Source: Nematostella vectensis
Lineage: Eukaryota; Cnidaria; Anthozoa; Actiniaria; Edwardsiidae
Length of the DNA: 60,000 nucleotides
Direction: 5' to 3'
Assembly (NCBI RefSeq): GCF_932526225.1
Contig: NC_064042.1
Location: 12,723,040-12,783,039, forward strand
Shown here: one piece after another, positions 24,803 to 37,398 of the stretch
How the letters are laid out: each line of letters opens with the position of its first letter
How positions within the stretch are numbered: the first letter of the stretch is position 1
Position numbers and translations under genes: made by a program
Notes under the pieces: generated by a model
The model's database searches: none
What the model was told of the DNA's origin: nothing
What the model saw: the letters and a program-made list of their open reading frames with translations, nothing else

Positions 24803-27614
24803 TTCGGTGTCCACCGCCAGTGTATTCCTTTATAGGGCAATTAAAAAAAAGGCATTATGGAGGAGAAAGTATAAGAAAAACATCATAACACATCCTTTAG
24901 GTTTGCATCCAAACAATTAGAAAACAGCAACATAGCGGCGGGTCCAGGGGGACCGGTCTCCCTGCCCCCTTTCCTACGTGCTAAGACTTTAAAAGAAACA
25001 AAAGAAGCTACCCCATTCGAGAAATCCATAAGGTACTTTGTCATTTAATGGAACTAGCAGAAACGTCGCAAAAGAACCAAGTTTGATTAAAAAGGTGAAG
25101 CCAGCTTAAGTGATTTTAAATATGAAATGGTTGGAAAACGTCTCAATGGGGCACTCGGTTGAAGGAACATTTAAACACGCAATTTGTAAAGCCAAAAACA
25201 GTTCTAAAAATTTCTTTGAAAACTCGTGCCAGTCCCTTTAAAGTTAAACCAACAGATACAAACGCAACTACACAAGTAACAAAAGTCCCACTACGTCAAA
25301 GAATATAAGTAGCTATGCGTTTTCCTGGGCAATTCTAGTCTTTTCTAGTTACATACAACCCAAGCTATTAGCGATAAAGCACTACGTTAAAGGAGTTGTA
25401 AGTTCTGGCAACGTATAAAGAGTTCGTTTACATTATTATCGTAGGTCTGTATTCGAAGCCAAAGTTCTCAAATCCCTCAACCGGCACGGCGAAATCCCAA
25501 CCAGCGATTCCAAGTTTCCGAGACATCTTAAAGTTTTCCTAGCATTCAGCACTGTGATAGCGGTCTTATAGTAAGAGAAACTCCCAATGAAGGGAGCCGA
25601 TGTGATCACACAAGTGGAAAAGACTGAACAAGGCGACGAGCTAGAAGATAAAGTCTAAAAGCTATTTTCCAACCTTAATCTCGATTCAAAAGGGACCGAC
25701 ATTCTACAATTAATCGTTCACGGAACATCTATCGGAAAACGTGCAAAAGCGCTTAAAATGCAGTTAAAGTGTTAAAATATACAAACTGGATCTTGATTGA
25801 GTATTCTGAGATGTCCAACGGGGACGAATGTTGAAGATAAGCTCAGAAAGTCATTTGCCTAGAAATTTTAGATAATTTATAGAAAGCAATTTACTCTTTA
25901 TAAAGCCACATATTTGTATGTGGCTAACAAAAGCTAACAAAATAGAAATAGTTTAACAAGAAAGACTACAGACAAGCTGTAGAAACACTAGATGGTCTGC
26001 GTAGGTGTGGTGTAGAATAGATTAGAAATCGGCTTCATGCGGGTTTTCATTGTTCTTGGATGTGAGCAAAGGACCAATGTAGAGCGGCCCATAACTTCGC
26101 ATGTTATATAAGTGAAAAAAAATTACAGTTTACAGCCAAGTTCATAGTTTCGCTCCCGCCCAGAATAAAAAAAATAGTTTGTGAGTCACACATAGTCAAT
26201 TAAGCTTTAGGGGCGTTTGATTGTTTGGATTAATTGATTTACGCGCCACTTTCAAACGAAACAATTATTTTTATATTTTTCGGGCGCCAAATCACGAGCT
26301 CGGCTTTGAAAGTAAGGACGTGGGCTTGGAGTAAGCTTTTCCACTCTACATGGCCACCACAACGTGCTGTTCTGCTGAAGTGGTGACATAAAATCACTAA
26401 ATCACGACGGAAAGATTAGTACAGTAAGCAAAACTCATCTTATCGCATCTCACAACAATTAATGGGCGGTTGCTTTTTTCTTAAGGCTTTTCGGCCACAC
26501 AGGTAGCGAGTCCTCTAAGATAGCAAGCTGCTTATTCTCTTAACACAACCTCCCACTTAACCTTAAGGTAACTGGCTTTATTTTGATACATTCATTAAGG
26601 TGGATAAGGCTTGGATGTAGGACTGTGCCATACTGCACAAGGTACGGGATTTTCATGTTTCGAGGTCATCTTTCACGTGGTCATCTTATCTTTGTTGCGA
26701 CGTTACTCTTAAGGAACGAAGCAGAAAAAAATCTCTTCACCCAAAATAGAGGAATTATGTTTGCTGACGTTGCAGCTTTCCCCAAGAAGGCAAAAGCAAA
26801 GGAAACTCCATGTTAGAAACAGAAAGGGAAAGAGGTATTTTTATATTTATATCTATTTTGTATTTCGATTTTGGCACGTAAATGATGCGCATTCGAGCTC
26901 TAGTTAGCCACTTCAAATGTACGTATAACAAAGAGGACTGAGATATAGTTTAATTTGAAGATCTCTCCTGTCTTTGGCATAAACATTTTATGATAATGTG
27001 TCCTAAATAATTACAATAACAACAATTAGTTGCTCGCCTCAAGTGTGTATAGCATCTAGCCTAACCTATAAAAGTTTTCGATGAATAGGTCATTTCTACC
27101 TTTTGGGTACGGTGTCAAACGTCAGAAATATAATTCTTTATAACAAATTTCGTTCCTTTTTAGTCTACAAAAGATTTGACATTTTTATGAGCTTTATGCT
27201 CACCTTTTTTTGCTCATCTCAAAAAGCATAAGAAATGACTGGCTAAGGAAGTGTCCTGTTGAAGAAGTACATACACGGTTGAACAGTCGTTAAATGTTGC
27301 TTCAAAAGGCTCCAAAACAATAAAGATTACACAGAACAAACAAAAAACCATCCAGATTCATTAAACGACCTTTGATCTTTCAGATACAATTGACCGAAAA
27401 TAGTACTTTTAGGCTCAATTTCACGAAAAATTGCTTCACATTTATCTATCATACTTCGATGAAGTAAACAGGCAGATTCTAAATCATTTTGTTACAAACT
27501 CTTTGATAATTTAAATTTCTTATACAAGGAAGAACATCCACGTTGTACATCAAATTATACATTTGCGCTAGGATGGCGCCCAAAAGACCGCCTCGGTCGG
27601 ACAGTGCTGAATAA

Positions 27615-27647
27615 CGTATGCGCATGCGCGTGCTCTGGCGAAAACAA
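27615..27647 (+). repeat. 33-bp dispersed repeat, copy 1 (NRF1-like palindrome)
   Basis: Contains TGCGCATGCGC, matching the NRF1 binding palindrome, followed by GTGCTCTGGCG. It is identical over 33 bp to the reverse complement of 39811-39843, and weaker similarity continues beyond. It sits in a locally CpG-rich patch. Confidence 0.85.
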
Positions 27648-28954
27648 CCACAATCGTTGTGTCGAATCGTTCGAGTAGAGGTACAAAAGGCTGATTTAGG
27701 TCGCTGTTTTGACTAACTGTACAGCATTAAAACCATTTAAACACTACAGCATTTAAACGGTACAAAGGATGAACAGATTTGTTTGATAATGAGGGAGTCA
27801 TAAAGAAAATTATAGCCTTAGCTTTGCCCTTGTTATCTATGCATTTCTTATTGTCCCATCTGGTTCCCCTATCAGCTTGCGAATCCAAATGCTAAAAAAT
27901 ACCCCCAAAATAGCTTATATCCTAACATTTACAGTTGGATCTTCTTCTATCATACCCGCATAAAAAATGAGTTTACTTACTAGCAGAATTAAAGTGTGAA
28001 TGTTTTGACGATGAAGATTGCAAGATATAGTTCTATAAAAACGCCAATTAAATGCCTAAAGCAGATCATTGCCTTTAATCATATAATTAAAAATAGAGAC
28101 ACAAAATGTGACGACAACACATGTTTTGGCGCTATATGATCAAGGGCTAGTGATCTCAACTTAAGTTAGTAATATAATTTAACAGATTCTTGTGGGTCAA
28201 ATAAACCTTTCGTAAAATTTCTCTCGATAGTATCCGTTTACCGCATTTTGCATCTGCATAGGTTTTTAGTTTACCTTCAACATCGTTTACATAACGCTCC
28301 AATTCTTGTATGTTGTCGCCAGCATATTCTACGTATATTCCACCAAGCGCGCAAATGCGGCTATCCTTACTTAGCGGTATCAGGCAGAAGGTACATTAAG
28401 CTCAAAGGAAACGCTGTTCGATCAATATCAAAACTTTTACTTGTTTCGTGTGGCAGTAATTAATTCTATATCGGCTTGTAGTGTTGGCTTTACCGGTGGT
28501 GAAAAAGACGTGAAAGTCAAGTAAATGGACTGAAAGATCGCCGACTGGACATTGGACTCAATGTTAAAGCAGAAGAGGTATCTACCTCATCTATGTCACG
28601 TATATTGTGTAAAACAATCAAAGAATAACCTAGTCTAAATTGATTTGAAAAAGGTCTGATCTGGCTAAAATAATCGTCTTTAAAATTGACGCTGAGTTAA
28701 AAGGATGGTTTTCAAATGGAATGTGTTGTTTTCGAAAATTCTCTAAAAGAGAATTCATTCAAAAAGTAAGCAGCTAACCGAGTCAAAGGTGGCCTATGTC
28801 AAATGGTTACTTTTTCAAAAGGTAAGCTAACCGATGTCAAAGCTTATTTAATCAAATGCTTTTTTTTCAACAGTAAAGTTAATCGATGCTTAAGGTGATT
28901 CACTTAAAAATATCTTACTTAAAAACATAATTTACTCAAAATATCTTACATATT

Positions 28955-29522
28955 TACAAGGTGACTTACTTAAAAGGTGACTTACTTTTAAGGTGACTTA
29001 CTTACAAGGTGACTTACTTACAATGCGACTCACTTTAAAGGTGACTTACTTACAAGGTGATTATTAAAAAGTTGACTTACAAGGTGACTTACTTACAAGG
29101 TCACTTACTTAAAAGGTGACTTACCTACAAGGTCACTTACTTAAAAGTTGTTTTACTTATTTACAAGGTGACTTACTTAAAAGGTGACTTACTTACAAGG
29201 CGACTTACTTAAAAGGTTACTTCTAAGGTGACTTACTTAAAAGTTGTTTTACTTATTTACAAGGTGACTTTCTTAAAAGGTGTTTTACTTATTTAAAAGG
29301 TGGCTTACTTACAAGGTTACTTACAAGGTGACTTACTAAAAAGTTGTTTTACTTATTTACAAGGTGACTTACTTATTTATAAGGATGCTTACTTACAAGG
29401 TGACTTACTGAAAAGGTGACTTACTTACAAGGTGACTTATTTACAAGAAGACTTACTTTCAAGATGGCTTAATGTTGCCTTACTTACAAGGTGACTTACT
29501 TTCAAGGTAACTTACTTACATG
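28955..29522 (+). repeat. 16-bp minisatellite (aaggtgacttactt)
   Basis: About 35 imperfect units of the type acaaggtgacttactt, alternating with ttaaaaggtgacttac. The - strand reads gtaagtaagtcacctt, a string of donor-like motifs, but no neighbouring exon is recognisable. Confidence 0.9.
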
Positions 29523-30380
29523 TTGAAATATTACAACAACAATGGCAGAAGCAGCTGGAAAAAAACTACAGTAACCAATTCCAATTTTTAGTTAGATGTG
29601 GATAAAGTAAATAGTCATATCAAGCATGTTTTACAATAATTAATTACGCCAAGTTGGTTGAAAAGTTTTAATTAACAAACAAAATCAACTTCATTCAATG
29701 TTTTTAAAGACTTTAAAGACGGTTCCGTGGAAAAAAATGATAACACTGTCTTTTAAGCAAGCAGCAGTTAGCCCTTAATAATGCGGCTGTTCAAAAAGCA
29801 TCACAACATCTTCCAGGATCATCCACCGAAGCACAGTCAAGTCAAGTACATGATGCTGCGGCAGCATTGTAAAAAAGGAGTCGCTAGGTATTTCTGGACT
29901 CATTTCCGTTCTCATTGTCCCTTTTGTATCATTTCCCAAGCACATGTCTCAGGATGCTGGGTGACACCGTCAATATTTTACTTTCTTTGATTTAACGATC
30001 ATCCATCTATTGCAATCCTGGTTAACCAGCGTTTGTTGGTTCGAGCGCTGTTGCCAGCGTTGGTATATTGTACAGCATAAAATATTTCACTCCTCCGAAG
30101 GTGTTCCAAGCAATGCAATGCTGATGCCAAAAATAGTTTTGATTTTAGTTAAAGCAATGATGCTTACAACTTGTTTGAGCAACATCTCACTTCTTAGGAT
30201 TTATAAGCGCAGAGGCCTTAGATAACTTCAAGATTATTTAAGTGGAAATCAGAACTCGGAAAGTGACTGACAATTTTCGGATTGCTATTTGAATATGGCT
30301 ATGATTTCCATTAATATTAGCATCCATATTCTTCCAACTACAGTTTCGTCAAAATATCCCAAAATAATGTACCGTGGCAT

Positions 30381-30470
30381 CAAACAAACAAACAAACAAA
30401 CAAACAAACAAACAAACAAACAAACAAACAAACAAACAAACAAACAAGCAAGCAAGCAAGCAAATAAATA
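30381..30470 (+). repeat. (CAAA)n microsatellite
   Basis: Near-perfect caaa repeats with a caag variant at the right end. Confidence 0.95.
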
Positions 30471-30695
30471 CCGGGGAATCTTAGTTTCTTTTCAGATACT
30501 CTCTCCATTGACCAAAAAAGATCACAGTTATTGTTTTCTCTTCTGAATACAAGTCATAAAGTTTACGAAGCACCTGCGGAACGGCAACCTTAAATTTGGC
30601 AACATTCATACAGTTTTTCCAAATATTTTAGGTTCCTTATATGGAAGTAACCGCGTTTGGCAAAAACGACAATTTTTGGCTAAATTTTCTTGATA

Positions 30696-30696
30696 A

Positions 30697-30783
<87 letters not shown>

Positions 30784-30790
30784 ATGAATA
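30696..30790 (+). repeat. (TAAA)n microsatellite
   Basis: Near-perfect taaa repeats, about 23 copies, 230 bp after the CAAA repeat. Confidence 0.95.
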
Positions 30791-33700
30791 ATCATACCTT
30801 AATTTGAAATCTTTATTAGAGATGCTATTTGTGATCCAGAAAGAGAGAGCAGTCGAGCTTAACACACAGCCTCTTAGGAATTAAATTTATTTAGCCTAAA
30901 GTTCTAGTTGCTTTGCCTGTTGATAAAATGATAAGAAAAAACCGTAACGCAGCCTAGATTTTAAGATATAGCGGGCATGCGTCTAAATAAAATCCTGGTA
31001 TGACTCGTATGACTATAAAGTCATACGATACCTCTGCGTTGGATGGTTGTGATAGAGATATATTATTTCAAGATAAAAAAAAAAGATAATTCACGTACGA
31101 TACTCCCACGGTTTCAATCATCTCCCAAATTTGAAACACATACACCCACAACGGTGGACACATCATATGACGCGTCGATGACGTCATAGGAGTTTATGAC
31201 GCCATTGCGCTGCCCTGACCGTGACTACGGATTTGTGCAGGTTATATGTTACCCTTGAAAGAGCACTTGATCGGAACCAAACATGGATAGATAAATAATA
31301 AGAGATGGATGCAGAGCTCGTGTCCTGAAGTTATATTGTCGGATAACGCTAGGAAATAGATATATGAGGTTAGAAGCCTTTTTGTTGTCTTGGAAAATTA
31401 TTGATTATTTACAGTCAATCATTAAAGTGCACATTCAAGTGAAGATCCGTTTTCCTTCGGTGAATAGTTTTTAATACCATGCTGATAAAATTATTTCGAT
31501 CTTATATACTAGTCAAGGTAGAAAGGGACCATACAGCTCAGAGTATTTTTTTTTAAGGATTGGAAAATGAAGAAAAAAAATAGAGATAGGTTTTCCTCCA
31601 AAATGGAACAAGCGTCAAAAAGCGAACAACCGACGATAAATAAGATGTCAGAAGTTGTACGTTTCAACTTGTAAATTGTATAGTTTACAAGTTACAGGTT
31701 TGGAAATATATCTTACCCGAACTGGTGTGTGGTCATTCAGCGGCAACGAGATCGGCTTTTTACCCTTAAATATCACTAATTCCTTGTCGCTATTCTACCC
31801 AATTCAGCCTTTGGTCCAGAAAGTCCTTTAACGTTGCTAAAGGTCTAGACAACTTGAGAATAGGAAATGCAAAAAGGGAAACATGGCTATAGAGTTTCAC
31901 TTTGCAAACCGATCTCCCGAAGGGCGGTGTGACGAGATCGGTCTCAAACCGGCTTATTCTAATTATATCTTCGATTATGCTGGCCAAACGAATATTTGTC
32001 ATTACTTCAATCATTTACTTCTTAGGTTTTCCAATTGCGCCAAAAAGTAATTACGTTTCCAGGGCTCGGGCTGGTGTTCGTATGTGATACAAGCAACTGC
32101 TATGGTGACAGCAGTGTAAAAAAGCGCGAAAAACATCACGATTCCAGCAATCAGCACCTTTTCTAAGGTATTCATAAATCTACAGTAAGTATAAAAAAGT
32201 GTCTATATAATCTGTGGCTTTTGAGCCTAAACGTCACAAACCAATCACAAAAACCGATAGCTTTATTTCCAAAAGCTTCCCTAAATATATCCTACACATT
32301 GTAAACGTAGTGGGAAATTAGAAAAACAAAACTATGGAAATAAAATTACCAAAGTCGTTGTTTTTACGGGTGTTTTGGTTTTTACCCCAAAACAGCTCGG
32401 TACTGAATTAGTCACTAACAGCAATTGTAAAAGCATATTTTTCGTCAAATAAAAACATTTTAATGCATACTTTTCGACTGCCCAAAGTCAAGACTGCATT
32501 AGGCTATCTTCTAAAAACATTTCAGATTAACCTAAAAGCTAGCTTTAATAGCATTACGGATCACTAGGACAAAAAAATGACACTAAAAAATTCGTGATAA
32601 CCAGATTGTTGTACTGTTCACAGCGGGTTCATATGAAAGCCCAGAGGTACCTAAATATATAGGAAAAAAACATCTAATTTGATTTTCCTTTGAGAAATTG
32701 CTTTTTCTAATACGGGGTGTTGCCTTGTAAAAGTGATAAGATGAGAAAAACCGCGCAATTTTTTTTTACCATACTCAAGTAAACGCTGGAGAACATTCGT
32801 CAAAACAATTTTTTTCTCGAGGTCAAATCGTTTAACTAGCAACGCATAAGACGCAAAGTCATTTTTTTTTTCAATCGAGTTGAATTAATCTGAGATCAGA
32901 AGAAGCAGATGATATTGATTTCTTGATAAAAATACGACTATCTTCACATGGAAATTCACCAGTTGAGATAGGAACACATTACCTTGTTCCGAAGATTGTT
33001 ACATCTAGGTTGTCCATGTCTTGTGTGCTTTCAAAGATTCGCACGCAATTTTACAAAACCATTTTTCGAATGAAAAATTCAAAACATTTTTCCCCAAAGA
33101 AAAAGGTTTGCGGTTTATCACAACCTTGACTTACACCCTCCGTTGAAAATATTCTCCGATGACATTAATAAAGTTGTTAGCATTAAAATCCTCGCTCAAA
33201 GCCAAACATTTGGTTGACAAAGCTAGGGATTGGACCAGCGTTCTATTAACTACGAATGATATTTGCACTCAGTGAGCGTTTACTTCTAAGTTCATATATT
33301 CTATTTCCGGCAGCATCACTCCCGTGCCCCTAGCCCTAGCTAGTAATTCTTCTTGTAATTTATAAAAAGAATCTATTTACTTTTCATTTGCGAAGACACA
33401 GCCGAAGAATGAGATTATTGGTGATTGTGTTATTGTGAAGCTCGAGCCATAGGCCGGAGTGAGAGGGATGACTCCTTGAGTGAGCAGGATTTGCCTCGAG
33501 CCACAGGATATGAGCAAACGTGTTGAGACTTGTTGGGGTTCACGGCAAAAGCAACTTCCATTAAAAGCAAACGAAAGCTGAATTCGCGTAAGTAAAAAAG
33601 ACATGTAAAAATAGGCAAGAGTAAACATAAAAAATATGAGTACCAAAATGAAAGGTAATATCAATCCGGTCTGGGCTTTTTTAAACGCAATAGATTTTGA

Positions 33701-35367
33701 GAATTTAGACACGTTCCAAAAAAAAACAATAGTTGAAAACTAATAGTTTTATTCCTTCCTTTAACAAGACCGGCTGTGATTTGATGGGTGGATTTCACAC
33801 TAGTTACAAAAGGCGCACACTTCATTATTTGCTCCTCTCGACATATGTGCATTTAAAACACAGTGAAAGTCTACTCGCATACATGCTCTAATTCAATTCA
33901 CAGGTTTTCACAAGAGAAGGTATCTGTTAGCATACAATAATTGCATTTGTTATCACATCTTATCATTTCCTCGTGAAATTTCTGCGTTTTAATCAAAAAG
34001 CGTTTTGGAAACTAATTACCAAGAGAGAGTGACACTAAGAAAATCAAATGTTTTCCTTTCGTTCATTCAAATTATATCCTTAGTTCAACATAATCCCTTG
34101 TATTATCTGAAAAGCTCATGCCATTGAATATACATATCTCTCTTTTAGAATGTCATGTTTACATACAGAAGACGGAAAATGTCAATAACAAGACTTATGA
34201 ATTACATGCTCGTCTCAAATTCAGCATAAGGTAAACTAGTATTTAGTGAATGTCATCTTTATCAATACCTGTCAATTTGAGCAACAACATCCACGCCTCA
34301 ACTTTTCCATCTTTTTATCTTCCCCTCGCACAAAACTTCAAACGTTTTTTTCAGTCCTCGCAGTCCCAGCTTTGCTCACATTTAATTTTGATGCAATTAA
34401 CTCTAGGTACCACACTAAAGATTATTGTCTTCAAGTTCAAATTAAGTATATTATTTTTTTAGCTGAAGCTAATACATTATACTCAAGCATGTTCCCCCAA
34501 GAACAGAACTTTTGCAATTTATCAAAATCGGTTTAGAAATATTACTCAAATTATTGGTAAAAACGAAATAAGCACGTTACCAATAACAAACCCAATATAT
34601 TCTAAGGCAATTTCTTTAGTAAAAGGTCTTTCAACAAAAATTATCCATGTGAATAACTTTATTATTCAATTTAGTTTACCATTTCTAAAGCTGTGACTGT
34701 TACCCTTATAGGGATGTAAATAGAATTCCCAGTCAATGCTCTACGTTTGACAATAAGGTAAGAATTTTTACAATGTTTGCCGTTATGTAAGGCAAAATGA
34801 GCCCGGGCGAGCATCATAAACAATTTCCGCACCAGCCTTTTGGACAAATGCTCATGTATTTTGATTAATGAAAAGTTCTCATTAACTTTAAAATATTTTA
34901 AACATACATTTTCAACATTGTTTTGAAATTAGTTCATAATAGTTATTTGTTAACTACTGTATTTCGGGCACAATTTATGACGTGGTATTTTTGTTGAAAT
35001 ATAGACTAAATTGAAAGAATAAAGATGTAAGAAATGACAGTGAACAGATTACATATAAAAAATCATACCAAAATAGATTATTTAAAAAGGTGTCAACTTT
35101 TTAAATTTCACAACAGGCACCGATCAGCTTATACGTGGCCGTAAAAAAAGTCCAAAAACAAATATCTCCCCCCTTTTCTGAGTTTTTTTTTCAGGCCTCA
35201 AAGTCAAACACCGCTCCACCTAGTCAGCGGTGTCCTAGCTTTCCAACATTGTTTTGCGGCCCCATCTCTAATCCCTCGTCACTGTGCTAATTCGAGCACA
35301 AGTTGATGATTGCTTTTATTTTTTAATAAAAAAATAAAAATAAAATTTTATAAAAAAAATACAGCTA

Positions 35368-36375
35368 TTAACCCATTGACTCCTGGCTTTTTTGGGGCTG
35401 AATTTACAAAAAACAGACTGAAAACAGATACCTCCCCCCCTATTCTGAGTTTTATACAGCCCGTCAAAGTCAAACACAGCTGCACCTAGTCAGCGGTATC
35501 CAAGCTTTCCAACAGTGCTTTGCGGTCCCCACTTTTAATCCCTCGTCGATGTGCTGAAGCCAGCACAAGTTGATGGTTGCTTGTATTTTTCATCAAAAAT
35601 ACAGCTATGAGCATATTAGGAGAGTGTCTCAGGACATCATGAAGTCTTTTGGGGCATAATTGAGTGCTTTGCTTATGGATATTTGCAAGCAAAGGTGGAT
35701 TCATGATGATTTTTTCTTGTTTGGCTTTGCCCGGATGAGAAAATAATTTTCTAATGAATCACCACAGCTCTCCTAAATGCTGTCTTTTCTGAAACCAAAT
35801 TGATTGCAAAATTGTTTACACTGCTATTCTGGGTCTGTATGGCCTGGAATTGATTCGTTTGGCTTCGGGGTGAAAAGACTTATAAAAAAACATCTGACTT
35901 TGGGGAGAGGAGTGTTGACTGGCCCTCCCCTCGTGAATTTTCCCCTGGATCTCCCAGAATGCTTTGCAATACGTAAAGATATTTTCGTGGTTGTACAATC
36001 CTTCAAGGAATGAACATTGTGTTTTGAGGCCAAGGAAATGTACCTGGAGGATCAGAATAAAGGTATCTATTTGTGTCTTGAGCTGTGTTTGCTGATTTCT
36101 CTCCCTTGTGTGGTATTTTGAGCGTTTTATTGAGAGGGGTGATTCTGCTTTTCTCTCCTTGTTCGATTTGAGATTTGTCAAAGAACCTGTGCTATTATTT
36201 GGCTTAAGAGTAGATGCCAACACCTTGGTTGGATGCATATCTGCAAGACCATTTATCCCTTAGACTGATGCCTGAGTATCTTCATCTTGTTGTGTTTATT
36301 TTGAATTTATGAATTTTTTGGGTTGTGGGTACTTCCCAAAGCCGGTACAGGCCGGTTCAGGGGTCAATGTGTTAA
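35368..36375. mobile_element. Non-autonomous TIR element flanked by TTAA
   Basis: Left end TTAACCCATTGACTCCTG; right end, reversed, TTAACACATTGACCCCTG (16 of 18 match). TTAA at both ends with short inverted repeats starting CCC/CAC is the pattern left by piggyBac-type transposition. No transposase frame is seen. A diverged partial left part lies just outside, at about 35145-35330. Confidence 0.6.
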
Positions 36376-37100
36376 CATACTGGAGGAATGCCTTGGGACA
36401 TCCTTAAGGGCATAATTGAGTGCTGTCCTTATGGATATTTTGCAAGTAAAGATTCATAGTGATTTTTTCTTGTTTGGCTTTGCCTGGATGAGAAAATAAA
36501 TTTCTTATGAATCACCACAGCTCTCCTTAAGGCTGTCTTTTCTGAAACCAAATTGATCCCAAAATTGTTCACACTGCTATTCTGGGTCTGTATGACATGA
36601 AATCGATTTGTTTGGCTCTGGGGTACAAAGACTGTCTGATTTTGAGGAGAGGAGTGTTGACTGGCCCTCCTCTCGTGAATTTTTCCACGGATCTCCCAGA
36701 GAGCTTTGCAATCTGTTATATCAACAAGTGGTTTCACTTAAAGGAGTGAACATTGTGTTTTGATGGCATTGAAGTAAAGCTGAAGGATCAGAATAAAGAT
36801 ATCTATTTGTTTCTTGAGCTGTGTTTGCTAATCTGTTTCCCTTATGTGTGGAAGTTTGCGTGTTTTGTTGAGGGGTTGGTTCTGCTTGTTCGATTTGAAA
36901 CTTGTCAAAGAACCTGAGCTATTATTTGGATAAAGAGTAGTTGATGTCACCCTGGATGGATGCATATCTTTAAGACCATTTATCTCTTAGACTGATACCT
37001 GAGTATCTTCATCTTGTTGTGTTTATTTTGCAATTATGTTCTTTTTTTTTTGGTCGTGGATACTTCTCGGTACAGGCCGGTTGAGGGGTCAATGTATTAA
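36372..37100. mobile_element. Tandem partial copy of the TTAA element
   Basis: Repeats the right three quarters of the preceding element in the same orientation (homologous to about 35610-36375), including the conserved right terminus ending gtattaa at 37100. The boundary at 36372 shares the TTAA with the first copy, so the pair forms a direct tandem array. Confidence 0.65.
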
Positions 37101-37125
37101 AGAGCACGGTTGCAATTTTGTCATC

Positions 37126-37398
37126 CAGGCCCGTAGCCAGGGGGTTCGGGGGGTTCGGACGAACCCCCCCCCCCCCCCCCTACTTGAAGGTCCGCTCAGA
37201 GCAAACAAAAATATATAACGTTTGGCTGGAGATATACCGTGCACATCAATATATCTTTAAAATGACTATAAAAATCTTTTTATAATAATTATCTTTATTA
37301 TTATTGATATATGTTAAAAAGCGAGAAGAGGGGTATACCGGAAATTTGGTCCCCTGAAATGGAAAAACGAACCACCCCGCTCCGGGGCTACGGGCCTG
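37126..37398. mobile_element. 273-bp MITE with 5-bp target duplication
   Basis: Terminal inverted repeats CAGGCCCGTAGCC and GGCTACGGGCCTG match perfectly. Exact direct TCATC duplications flank both ends (37121-37125 and 37399-37403). The inside is AT-rich with a C homopolymer near the left end and no coding sequence, as expected of a miniature DNA transposon. The superfamily is not assigned. Confidence 0.88.

Noticed and set aside
31715-31792. Minus-strand exon-like stretch (ELVIFKGKKPISLPLNDHTP) with donor CGG|gtaaga
   Set aside because: The donor is good and the frame open, but the acceptor is weak and no linked exon or family was recognised.
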